Of a DNA stretch of 64,000 bases, positions 44,764 to 52,913 are shown one piece after another (the stretch's first letter is position 1; each line of letters opens with the position of its first letter). The translations under genes were made by a program, and so were the position numbers. This stretch comes from Microtetraspora fusca (GTDB lineage Bacteria > Actinomycetota > Actinomycetes > Streptosporangiales > Streptosporangiaceae): NCBI RefSeq assembly GCF_001570365.1, contig NZ_BBYK01000058.1, positions 86,348-150,347 on the forward strand, in the 5' to 3' direction. A model generated the notes under the pieces. It saw nothing but the letters and a program-made list of their open reading frames with translations, was not told where the DNA came from and did not search any database.

Positions 44764-45693
44764 TCAGCGGCGGTCGCGGCGTCGGCGGGCGGCTCGGATC
44801 TCGGTGTCTGCGACGTCGTCGGCGAGGAGGGTGTACAGCTGGGTGGTTTCGGTGGAGGCGTGGCCGAGCCGCCGGCGGACGACCTCGATGGAGACGCCGG
44901 CGTTGATGAGTTCGGTGGCGTGGGCGTGCCGTAGCTGGTGGATCTCGATGTCGACTCCGGCCGCCTCGCAGTAGCCCTGCCACCGGTGGTGGGCGGCGTC
45001 GTAGGACAGCGGTCCGCCGGTCCCGTTGATGCTGGCGCGGAAGACGGGGCCGAACCGGTAGCCGGCGCGACTCAGGTAGAGCTTGAGGAGGGCGACGTAG
45101 CCGTGGTCGTCCAGCAGGACGGTGCGGACGGTGCCGCCCTTGCCGTGGATGCGGACGTGCTCGTCGTCTTGGCGGAGGTCGAAGTCATCGAGGTCCAGGG
45201 AGCAGGCTTCGGCGGCGCGGGTTCCGCGCACGTAGATCGTCTCGAACAGGACCCGGTCACGGAGCCGGTCGAGGGGGACGTCCTTGCGCGGCCGACGGCT
45301 ACAGATCGAGCCCAGAACCTTGGTGATGTCGGCGGTCGCGGCGGGCCGGGGCAGGTACTTGGACACCTTGATAGTGTCGATCTTGTCCATGGGGTTGGCG
45401 TCGAGCAGGTCGTGGCGCACGGCCCACTTGCACCAGGAGGCGACGGCGGCGCGCTTGCGCTTGCGGGTCGCGGCCGACAGGGCGCCGATCGCGGTAAGGA
45501 ACTCCCGGATGGGCGGCGCGGTCAGTTCGGCGATCTCGCCGTCGCAGTGCGCGGTGAACTGGAGGAGATCGCCGCGGTAGGCGCGCAGGGTGTGCGGGGA
45601 AGCGCCCGCGTTCTTGCGGTCGGTGAGGAAGTCGTCGAGATGACGGGCGAGCGGATGCTCGCGCCCGAGGTGTTCGACGATCACCGGATCCAC
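44764..45693 (-). CDS. Tyrosine recombinase of the transposon (TnpI-type resolvase)
   Basis: 309 aa, intact. Catalytic residues are all visible: R159 (GTRAAEACSL), K185 (HGKGGTV), H252 and R255 (IHQLRHAHAT), H278 (LGHAST) and nucleophile Y287 (TTQLYTLL). N-terminal core-binding domain runs to about residue 105. Its position inside Tn3-type repeats implies cointegrate resolution at an internal site, probably in the 45694-45919 gap. XerC/XerD-like in overall length. A C-terminal fragment of a close relative lies at 42487-42560. Confidence 0.9.
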   Translation of the reverse strand: MDPVIVEHLGREHPLARHLDDFLTDRKNAGASPHTLRAYRGDLLQFTAHCDGEIAELTAPPIREFLTAIGALSAATRKRKRAAVASWCKWAVRHDLLDANPMDKIDTIKVSKYLPRPAATADITKVLGSICSRRPRKDVPLDRLRDRVLFETIYVRGTRAAEACSLDLDDFDLRQDDEHVRIHGKGGTVRTVLLDDHGYVALLKLYLSRAGYRFGPVFRASINGTGGPLSYDAAHHRWQGYCEAAGVDIEIHQLRHAHATELINAGVSIEVVRRRLGHASTETTQLYTLLADDVADTEIRAARRRRDRR

Positions 45694-45730
45694 GTCCTCA
45701 CCCTCCCGTGCGCCGAGTTGCCAGATAACT

Positions 45731-45766
45731 GGGAATCGAACGGCCCGTCGTGGAGGGATGATTCCC
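45731..45766. promoter_or_regulatory. Inverted repeat in the recombinase upstream gap, candidate resolution site
   Basis: GGGAATC (45731-45737) and GATTCCC (45760-45766) are exact complements 22 bp apart, upstream of the recombinase. Tn3-like elements with TnpI place the resolution site next to the recombinase gene. Whether this is the core site is unproven. Confidence 0.3.
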
Positions 45767-45919
45767 TGCTCACCATGGCCATTCGATCTTGGTCTTGCCA
45801 GATTCGGCGGGCGAGGCGTTCAGGCTGGAGCTGTGGATCTTTTCAGGACTTTGCCAATCCGGCCGGGGTGCACGGTGGGCGATTACGGTATGCATAGTGA
45901 TCTATGGAAGGATTTTCCC

Positions 45920-46354
45920 ATGGTATCCGTTAAGCAGTTTCAAGTCGCCTTCGATTGCGCTTCACCTGAGCGTGTCGGTCGCTTCTGGTGCGAGGTGTTG
46001 GGGTATGTCGCGCCGGCACCGCCTGAGGGGTTCGCCAGTTGGGACGACTTCAATCGCACGCTGCCGCCCGAGCAGCGGGACTCATGGTTCGCATGCAGCG
46101 ACCCCTCGGGTGTCGGTCCGCGGCTGTACTTCCAGCGCGTTCCCGAAGGCAAGGTCGCCAAGAATCGGCTGCACCTTGACGTGCGGGTCGGCACCGGACT
46201 CGTCGGTGCAGAGCGCCTGGCAACCCTCGAGGCCGAATGCGCACGATTGATCCCTCTCGGCGCGAAACGCGTGCGGCTCCTGCCCGCCGATGAAGAAAAC
46301 GAGTCGTGCCTCGTGATGCAGGACATCGAGGGCAACGAGTTCTGCCTGGGCTGA
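45920..46354 (+). CDS. VOC-family protein, transposon passenger
   Basis: 144 aa. Starts MVSVKQFQVAFDCASPERVG and shows RFWCEVLGYVAPAPP, LYFQRVPEGKVAKNRLHLDV and a final CLVMQDIEGNEFCLG, the standard glyoxalase-superfamily signature. An AGG precedes the ATG weakly. It lies between the recombinase and the transposase within the terminal repeats, so it moves with the element. It may give resistance to a toxic small molecule, but no substrate can be assigned. Confidence 0.8.
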   Translation: MVSVKQFQVAFDCASPERVGRFWCEVLGYVAPAPPEGFASWDDFNRTLPPEQRDSWFACSDPSGVGPRLYFQRVPEGKVAKNRLHLDVRVGTGLVGAERLATLEAECARLIPLGAKRVRLLPADEENESCLVMQDIEGNEFCLG

Positions 46355-46424
46355 CGAACTTCTATCTCGTTGAACGCGATACAGACCTGACTCGCTGATC
46401 GGCTCCCACGGGGAAGGCTGTCCG

Positions 46425-49400
46425 TCAGCTCTCACTTCGCACCGCGCCGCTGTTGATCTCGGGAAGATCGGGGATCTCGCCGAGTTCGCGCAGTCCCTCG
46501 GAAGGCCCGGACGAAGCGATGGCATAGCCGCCCAGGAAATTCACGTGGGCGTGGCCCAGCGGGCTGAGCCGGGCGACGTCCTCGTCCTTGACGGGCACCC
46601 CCCTGGGCGCGGAGATGTTCGACGGCGGCCGACAGGTAGCGGGTATTCCAGAGAGCAACGGCATTGACGACCAGGCCGAGAGCTGCGAGTTGGTCCTCTT
46701 GGCCCTCACGGTATGCCTGTCGGATCTGGCCGCCCCCGCCGTGGCAGATCTTGCGGGCGAGCCGGTGTCGGGATTCCTGCACGGTGAGTTGCTTGTTCAG
46801 CTTCCGGTGGTAGGTGTCGTCGATCGGGTCGAGGATGCTCAGCAGGTGCAGAGTCTTGTCGATGCGGCCGTACTCGGCGAACGCCTGCCCGAGCGGGGTG
46901 GGGTTGCCGTTACGGGAGAACATGCGCAGCAGGTCATAGGCAAGGCACGGACCTGGTTGGACACCGGCGACCCGGCGACCCGGCGACCCGGACCATATCG
47001 GACCACTGCGTCTGGATCTTCGTCCGATTGATCTTGTTGCGGGCGATCGCCTCCAGCGGCCCGTAGCCGCTCGCGGTCTCCTCGCCCGACCCCTCCCCGC
47101 TCGGGGCGTCACCGCTGGGGACGTCGGCGCGCCAGAACCGCTGGTCACCGAGGTCGGCGAAGCGGGGCGCGAACCGGTAACCGAGCATGGAGAAGATCCC
47201 GAACACCATGTCCGAATCCGACGCCTGGTCGGTCGTGACGACTTCCGGCTTGGGACCGGCGTCGATGTTGATCAGGCAGTCGAGGATGAACAGCGAATCG
47301 CGCGGGGTGCCGGGCACGACCACCTGCCCGATGCCCATCACCTGGTCGTTTACCGCGTTGAGCAGGGTGAGCCCGCGCTTGTACCCGAAGTACTTCGGTG
47401 AGGGCCCGGCGTTGACCGTCTGGACGGGGACGACGAACCGCAGCCCGTCGACCGAGGCCAGCAGCCCGCCGCCCCACTGGGCGACGATCGAGATGGATCG
47501 CTGGGCCTCGATGAGGATCGCGTTGGCCGCCGAATGGGTGTCGGTCCGCACATGGTTCTGATCGACGTGCGACAGCCGGCCGCGGGTCAGGGCCTCATCC
47601 CCGTCCTTGATCACCGGGACGAGGCCAACGTTGCAAGCCTCGGCGACCAGCAGCGCCACTAGTGACCGCGGCAGATCGTGCATCCGGGTGGAGACGTCGG
47701 CCAGATGCACGTACGCGTCCAGGAATCCGGTCCAGGAGTGCACCTCCAGCAGCAGCTCGGGCAGGTCGATCCGAGGCAGCATCGCCTGGCAGGCACCGCG
47801 CAGCCAGGCCAGCGACGGACTCTCCCCAAGCGCGCCGAGCTAGTCCACCGACAACCGGGCACGCCCGTCAGCCGGGGTGAACACCCGTCCCGGGCGTCTT
47901 CGCCGGCTTCCTCCAGCCGGGCCGTCATCTGCTTCCACGCCGCGTCCAGCGCCGGCAGCTTGCCGTCCAGATGATCGTTAACCGGGTCGGTCAACGACAG
48001 CGACGCCAACACGTCCTCGCTGATCGCCTCCCACGCCCGCCCGTCCAGCAAATGGCACGCGGGTCGGCCCACCGCAGCGACGGCGCCGCGAACACATCCC
48101 GGACTCCAAGCGCCCGGTGCAACGCCTCCAGCACGCAGACCACGTAGGCGTCCCGGTCCACCGCGCCCTGGGGGAGATTCGGGTTGGCGAACACGGCCCG
48201 CTTCCACGCCGCCGTCATCAGCGAGCCGTCCACTTCCTTGGGCAGCAGCGGCTTACGCGTCACCTGACGGCGGGCCAGTTCCGGGAGCCGCCGCACCGCC
48301 GCCAGGACCTTCCGGCCGCCTGCCGCCGCGCCCAGCGCCTGTGACTCACCCAGCAACTTCAGGAACGGCCGGACGGTGTTGTATTTGTCGACCAGCGCGG
48401 CCCGCATCGCGGCCTCCGCCGCGCCGTCGTCGTCGGGAACCAGTTCCTCGACCGACTCCAGCGCGGCCAGCACCTGCTCCTTGGTCGCGCCGGCCTGGTC
48501 GGTGACCGCCGCCCACAACGCCGCCGGGTCCAGATCGGCGTCCGCCTCGGCGACCAGGTCGAGCTGCTCTACCAGGACCCGGCTCGCCTTCGACAGCAGC
48601 TTGGAGGCCTTCTCCAGCTTCGGCAGCATCGCAAGCCGATCCACGCTCGCCTTGCGCCGAACCGGGCTTATCAGCCTGGTGGCCATGAGCAAGGCGAACA
48701 GATCGAGGGCGTCGTCGATCGCCTCGGCCTCCAGCGACCTGGTCACCGCCACCAGAGTCGCCGTCCGCCGAGGCTCGTGCAGCCTGACCAGCAGCGGGGC
48801 CTTGCTTCCTGCCCCGTACCGGGCCAACGTCTTCATCCGGCGAACCGGCACCTTGGACACCTCCACCCGGCCCAACTCGAACCGGGCGATGTCATCCACC
48901 CGCTTCAACGCCCGCACCAGCTCCGCGCCCGACTGCCGCTTCGGCGCCTGCCGCAACCGCTCCAGCTCCGAGAACCGCGACCCCTCCGGAACCTCCAACA
49001 GTCCGAACAACGCCCGCGGCAACCCCGAATCCGCGCGAGACGCCTGCCGGGCCACAGTCGCGAACAGCCGATCGTCTGCCTGTTCCCGGACGCTGGCGAC
49101 CAGCCGCTCCAGCACCCTCACACCCGGCAGCAGCACCCGGTGTCGCCGCAACCACGCCGCCGACTGGTCGAACAACGCCGTCGGCCCCTCCGCGTGCGTC
49201 CAGGCCCGACCATGCAGGAACGTCAAGAACTTCTTCGCCAGGACCCGGCCCTCCCACGTCGTCTCCCGCCCCTCGAAGCCGTGGAAGCCATAGGCGTCCC
49301 GGATCATCCACGCGTGCTCATACGTCGTCTTCGGCCGCACCCCGTACCGCTTCACCTGCGACGGATCCACGATCCCCAACTGCACAGCCAAGTAGTCCAC

Positions 49401-49628
49401 CACAGGCCAAGGCACCGCCAGGGGGTCCTCCAAGAACAGCCCCTTGTACCGGACCGTCCCGATCTGGATCCCCACGCCCAGATGATGCGCATCCTGCCGT
49501 GACTGAGCAATCACGTTCCGATCGAACGCATCCAGGAAGAAGAACTTCTCCAGATCCGCCAGGGACGGCAACTCCTCGAACTCCGAGTACGCCTTGACCT
49601 GATCGTCAGACAAAAATCCCACCGGCAT
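46425..49628 (-). pseudogene. Tn3-family transposase (TnpA), frameshifted
   Basis: The start is intact: MPVGFLSDDQVKAYSEFEEL, HLGVGIQIGTVRYKGLFLED (DUF4158) and so on for about 530 residues. Then frames change near 48010 and 47840, resuming LPRIDLPELLLEVHSWTGFL, NVGLVPVIKDGDEALTRG and TTDQASDSDMVFG. Near 46975 it passes to YDLLRMFSRNGNPTPLGQAF and QEDQLAALGLVVNAVALWNT, and near 46600 to KDEDVARLSPLGHAHVNFLG. A full-length product would be about 1,000 residues, the family norm, with DDE positions present in pieces. Four shifts make it non-functional unless they are base-calling errors. Confidence 0.85.
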
Positions 49629-49725
49629 GACCCAAGACCGTAAGCCCGCCGTGTATCCCCAGGTAACGGGTGCAAATTCGCCAGAAGTCCAGGCCCTAAC
49701 CAGGAACGATCAACCCCACATCCCC

Positions 49726-49774
49726 ACCAAGATCAATCTCAGCGCCAACGGCTGTTCCCAGGTTCCTCAACCCC
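49726..49774 (-). repeat. Right terminal inverted repeat
   Basis: Reading inward on the minus strand it begins GGGGTTGAGGAACCTGGGAA, like the left end. The transposase start lies about 100 bp inside. Confidence 0.9.
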
Positions 49775-49787
49775 GATCTCGACGCCC

Positions 49788-49900
49788 GCCCGCGGATGTG
49801 GGCCACGGCGACGTCCCGTGGACGGTCTTCGCCGACCCGGAGGGCAAACGAGCTCTGCGTCCTCATCCCGGCTGACACGGAGCCTTGCCGACCCTCACCG
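49788..49900 (+). pseudogene. C-terminal remnant of a VOC protein
   Basis: VGHGDVPWTVFADPEG in one frame and NELCVLIPADTEPC in the next make the terminal signature of glyoxalase-fold proteins (WTVxADPEGNExCVL). It begins just outside the transposon's right end, so insertion may have truncated it. No matching N-terminus was found beyond the left end. Confidence 0.55.
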
Positions 49901-50089
49901 TGGACACCGGCGACGGCTACCGGCCGGGCCTCGACGACACCATCGCCTTCGCCACTGAGGGGTCCCGGTAGCACTGACGAAGTTTCGGTCGGAAAACCGT
50001 TTGAGCCTTCCTTCCGCGTTCCCGTAGGTTGCCCCCAGCCCCGTCGCAGTGAGGACAGAGGACATAACCGCGTGACCCCGCCTGCTCTT

Positions 50090-50212
50090 TAGACCTGACA
50101 CCTTCTTCCGCTCACCTGTAGCCGACGCTCCCGTCGGTTCTGCCGGGCTGCCCTTGTGCGCCCGGTCATACAGCGTTTGAGGTCGCGCGTAATCGGCCTC
50201 GTGTCAGGTCTA
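50090..50212. repeat. 123-bp MITE-like element with 12-bp terminal inverted repeats
   Basis: TAGACCTGACAC (50090-50101) and GTGTCAGGTCTA (50201-50212) are exact complements. Counting the outer TA on each side as target duplication leaves 10-bp ends, the pattern of IS630/mariner-type elements. It has no coding capacity and ends eight bases before the ATG of the DUF1062 gene. The rest of the 49775-50220 gap holds only the VOC remnant. Confidence 0.55.
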
Positions 50213-50220
50213 GAGAGATC

Positions 50221-50781
50221 ATGTCTTCACAACCTCATACCGTGCTGCCCTGGGTCGTTCGCCGGACCAGGCTGCCTCTGCTGTCGTTGCGGTGCGTGGA
50301 CTGCCGGTCGGAGTCGGCCACCACCGGCGAGGGCAGGTTCCGCGTCAACGCCAACGGCAAGCTGCTGGACGTGTGGCTGCTGGTCCGCTGCGTATCCTGC
50401 GATCGGACGAGCAAGCTCACCGTGCACGAGAGAGCGCCGGTCAGATCCTTCGATCCGGCCGAGCTCCACGGCTACCGCGTCAACGATCCGGAACTGGTGG
50501 CGTCCAAGCTGTTGGATCCGCTGCTCGCCCGGCGCAACCGCTTCACCCTGGACTGGACGGGGGCCTGGCGGCTCGACACCCCGTCGGCATGGCTCGACGA
50601 GGCGTGGCCGGTCCAGGTGGAGGTCGTCTTCGAGGATCCGGTACCGGTGCGCCCGGAACGGCTCATCGCGCAAGGGCTCGGCCTCAGCAGGAACGAGGTA
50701 CTGCGCCGGATCAAGTGCGACATCCCGCTGCGCCGTCCAACGAGCGCCGGATTCACCTTTGCCGTGATGGCCGGGGACTAA
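50221..50781 (+). CDS. DUF1062 protein with two CxxC motifs
   Basis: 186 aa. Two CxxC pairs (C25/C28 in CVDCRS and C57/C60 in RCVSCDR) suggest a zinc-ribbon. Then LDVWLLVRC, TSKLTVHERAPV, a DPELVASKLLDPLLARRN region and a C-terminal LIAQGLGLSRNEVLRRIK, HTH-like. DUF1062 proteins are uncharacterised small cytosolic proteins. The only ribosome-site-like sequence is AGAGAG immediately after the MITE-like repeat. A perfect terminator follows. Confidence 0.85.
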   Translation: MSSQPHTVLPWVVRRTRLPLLSLRCVDCRSESATTGEGRFRVNANGKLLDVWLLVRCVSCDRTSKLTVHERAPVRSFDPAELHGYRVNDPELVASKLLDPLLARRNRFTLDWTGAWRLDTPSAWLDEAWPVQVEVVFEDPVPVRPERLIAQGLGLSRNEVLRRIKCDIPLRRPTSAGFTFAVMAGD

Positions 50782-50790
50782 CGGGGATGT

Positions 50791-50820
50791 AGCCGGGCGG
50801 GCCACCCGGCCCGCCCGGCT
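50791..50820 (+). terminator. Perfect 13-bp terminator after the DUF1062 gene
   Basis: AGCCGGGCGGGCC and GGCCCGCCCGGCT are exact complements around ACCC, ten bases past the stop codon and followed by TCAC. Confidence 0.75.
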
Positions 50821-50975
50821 TCACCCTCGAAACCATGCCAATACCGGACGCGCAAGCCACCCCCGTCACGGAACGCAGCGGCCCCGGCCAGGGCCTGCGC
50901 CCCCTTCCGGAACCCGGACGCCGTCGAAGACGGCGAAGGCTGACGGCCCGCACACCACCCATTCCGGGCACGAGC

Positions 50976-51524
50976 TCAAGCGGGCGGCGTGACCGGGGAC
51001 CACACGCCCATCCACTGTTCGGCGCCCCACGCCTCGTACCGTTGCACTTCGACGAACCCCAGCTTCGCCGCGAGGCGCATCGAGCGGTCGTTGGCGGTCT
51101 GGGTGCAGAGCACCACCGGCTCACCGGGAAACGCGTCGGCGAACCAGCCGAGCGCCGCCGCGCACGCCTCGGCGGCGTACCCGTGTCCCCATGCCTCTGG
51201 CAGGAGCAGGTAGCCGAGTTCGGCCTCCCCGGAATCCGGACGGACATGACTCCGACGCTCCGCGTCGCGCCGATTGAGCTCGATGGTGCCGATCATCGCT
51301 CCGTCGAGCTCGATCACGAAAAGGCCGGGGCGCCTCTCGGGCGTCTCGGGCAACGAGCGCTCGAACTCATCACGCGGTCGAGGGCCACCGATGTAGGTGC
51401 CCACCTCTGGCGAGGTGAACAGCTCGATGATCGCCGCACGGTCCCGGGCCTCGGGCTCGCGGAGCACGAGCCGCTCGGTCCGTATCGGGGCAGGTGGCCA
51501 GGCAACGGGGCCAAGCTCAGTCAT
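50976..51524 (-). CDS. GNAT N-acetyltransferase (RimJ/RimL-like)
   Basis: 182 aa. [20 protein letters not shown] is the RimJ/L-type start; [20 protein letters not shown] is motif A with the acetyl-CoA loop (GHGYAAE, a QxxGxG/A variant); [20 protein letters not shown] is motif B. It transfers acetyl from acetyl-CoA to an amine, either protein N-terminus or small molecule. ATG at 51524 starts just before the beta-1 strand. Monocistronic between a GC-rich gap and the methyltransferase. Confidence 0.88.
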   Translation of the reverse strand: MTELGPVAWPPAPIRTERLVLREPEARDRAAIIELFTSPEVGTYIGGPRPRDEFERSLPETPERRPGLFVIELDGAMIGTIELNRRDAERRSHVRPDSGEAELGYLLLPEAWGHGYAAEACAAALGWFADAFPGEPVVLCTQTANDRSMRLAAKLGFVEVQRYEAWGAEQWMGVWSPVTPPA

Positions 51525-51741
51525 GGCGGGCAACCTATCGCACTCGGCGGGCGCTCTCGCCGCTGTTCTGGGTGCATATCAACCCCTACGGACGGTTCCG
51601 TCTCGACATGAACACCCACCTGGACCTCAGCCCGGTCGCGTGAGAAAGGTGCGCCCGGCTTCCCGCGGGGAGCGGACTCCGCCGACGGCCCAGCGCCCGG
51701 GCTGTTCGCGGGCCCGAGCCTGGCAAGCCAAGATGGCCGCC

Positions 51742-52491
51742 ATGTCTACCGTGCCCGAAAATCACGTCGAGCCCGCACATCCGTCCCGAGCCAACGACTA
51801 TGACAGTCTCGCCGAGGCGTACGCGGCCGAAAACGAGGCCGGCATCGCGAACGCCTACTACGAGCGGCCCGCCATCCTGGCCCTTGCGGGGGACGTGACC
51901 GGCCGGCGGATCCTCGACGCCGGCTGCGGCTCGGGCCCGCTGTTCGCGGCGCTGCGCGACCGGGGTGCCGTCGTGACCGGCATCGACAACAGCACCGGAA
52001 TGCTGGAGCTGGCCCGGCAGCGGCTGGGTGCCGGCGCGGACCTACAGGTCGCCGACCTGCGTAACCCGCTGCCGTTCCCCGACGGCGCGTTCGACGACGT
52101 CATAGCGTCCCTGGTACTCCACTACCTGGAAGACTGGGGGCCGACGCTCACCGAACTGCGGCGCGTGCTGACGACCGGCGGCCGCCTGATCGTGTCCGTC
52201 GACCATCCCTTCGCCATCCACGCCATCCACCGCTCGGCCGGGCGCAAGACCGACTATTTCGCGACCTACAACTGGACCGAAGAGTGGACCATGGGCGGCC
52301 AGACCGTCCCGATGAGCTTCTGGAACCGGCCACTGCGCGCGATGACCGACGCCTTCACCGCGGCCGGCTTCCGTCTGGCCGTCATCAGCGAGCCACAGCC
52401 CGTGCCGGCCGCCCGCGAGCTGTTCCCCGACGAATTCCGCGCCCTCGCCACCAGCCCGAGCTTCCTGTTCTTCGTTCTAGATGCCGACTAG
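51742..52491 (+). CDS. Class I SAM-dependent methyltransferase
   Basis: 249 aa. Motif I is RRILDAGCGSGPLFAALRDR, motif II TGIDNSTGMLELARQR, then ADLRNPLPFPDGAFDDVIAS and LVLHYLEDWGPTLTELRRVL, the full Methyltransf_11 pattern. The C-terminal substrate region (SVDHPFAIHAIHRSAGRKTD ... YFATYNWTEEWTMGGQTVPM) resembles the UbiE/small-molecule group. An alternative ATG is nine bases upstream. Two hairpins follow in the 52492-52913 gap; nothing else coding was seen there. Confidence 0.88.
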   Translation: MSTVPENHVEPAHPSRANDYDSLAEAYAAENEAGIANAYYERPAILALAGDVTGRRILDAGCGSGPLFAALRDRGAVVTGIDNSTGMLELARQRLGAGADLQVADLRNPLPFPDGAFDDVIASLVLHYLEDWGPTLTELRRVLTTGGRLIVSVDHPFAIHAIHRSAGRKTDYFATYNWTEEWTMGGQTVPMSFWNRPLRAMTDAFTAAGFRLAVISEPQPVPAARELFPDEFRALATSPSFLFFVLDAD

Positions 52492-52650
52492 TAGGTGGCA
52501 GCCGGAATGGCGTGGACCTCCTATGGCTACGGCGAGCCGCCTACCGGGGCGCGCCGGCTCGGCGAGCTCGACTCCCGTCCGGTGCCGTTCCTCTCTGGAC
52601 AGAGCTGCCGACCCGGCAATCCGCCGGCGGGTCACCTCTTGAAGATGCGA

Positions 52651-52678
52651 GCGCCCCCGCGGTGTGGGGCGGGGGCGC
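52651..52678 (+). terminator. Perfect 10-bp hairpin
   Basis: GCGCCCCCGC and GCGGGGGCGC are exact complements around eight bases, in the gap after the methyltransferase. Confidence 0.5.
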
Positions 52679-52847
52679 GCGGGGTGAATGGTCAGGTGAA
52701 CAGGTGGTGTGGCCGGAAGGTCAGATCCAGACGGACTGCAGCATTTCCACGTAGCGGGCGCCGAAGCCGCCCGGGCGAGGTGACGGCCTGGACGGCTGCC
52801 TGTCCGACTTCGGCCTCTGGAATTCATTCCTGTCTCTGAAACGATGT

Positions 52848-52878
52848 GGGCGGGCGGCCCACGGATGGCCGCCCGCCC
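52848..52878 (-). terminator. Perfect 12-bp terminator of the M4 protease gene
   Basis: GGGCGGGCGGCC and GGCCGCCCGCCC are exact complements around CACGGAT, 36 bp past the minus-strand stop codon. Two 8-bp palindromes CTGATCAG (52897-52904 and 52910-52917) sit between. Confidence 0.75.
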
Positions 52879-52913
52879 TGTCATCGATCAGAACGACTGA
52901 TCAGGGTTCCTGA

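Larger units (their letters stand above)
44679..49774. mobile_element. Tn3-family transposon, 5,096 bp, with 49-bp terminal inverted repeats
   Basis: The element is bounded by inverted repeats that begin GGGG, as is usual for Tn3-family ends, and match at 48 of 49 positions. GATCTC occurs at 44672-44677 and 49775-49780, directly outside, as a probable target duplication (one extra C separates the left copy from the end). Cargo: tyrosine recombinase (44764-45693, minus), VOC passenger (45920-46354, plus), and frameshifted transposase (46425-49628, minus). A tyrosine recombinase as the resolvase makes it Tn4430/Tn5401-like in design. The broken transposase means it is probably immobile on its own. 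Confidence 0.85.

Noticed and set aside
45725..45760. Segment resembling a tRNA T-arm (TGGGAATCGAACGG)
   Set aside because: No acceptor, D or anticodon arms can be built around it; part of an inverted repeat instead.
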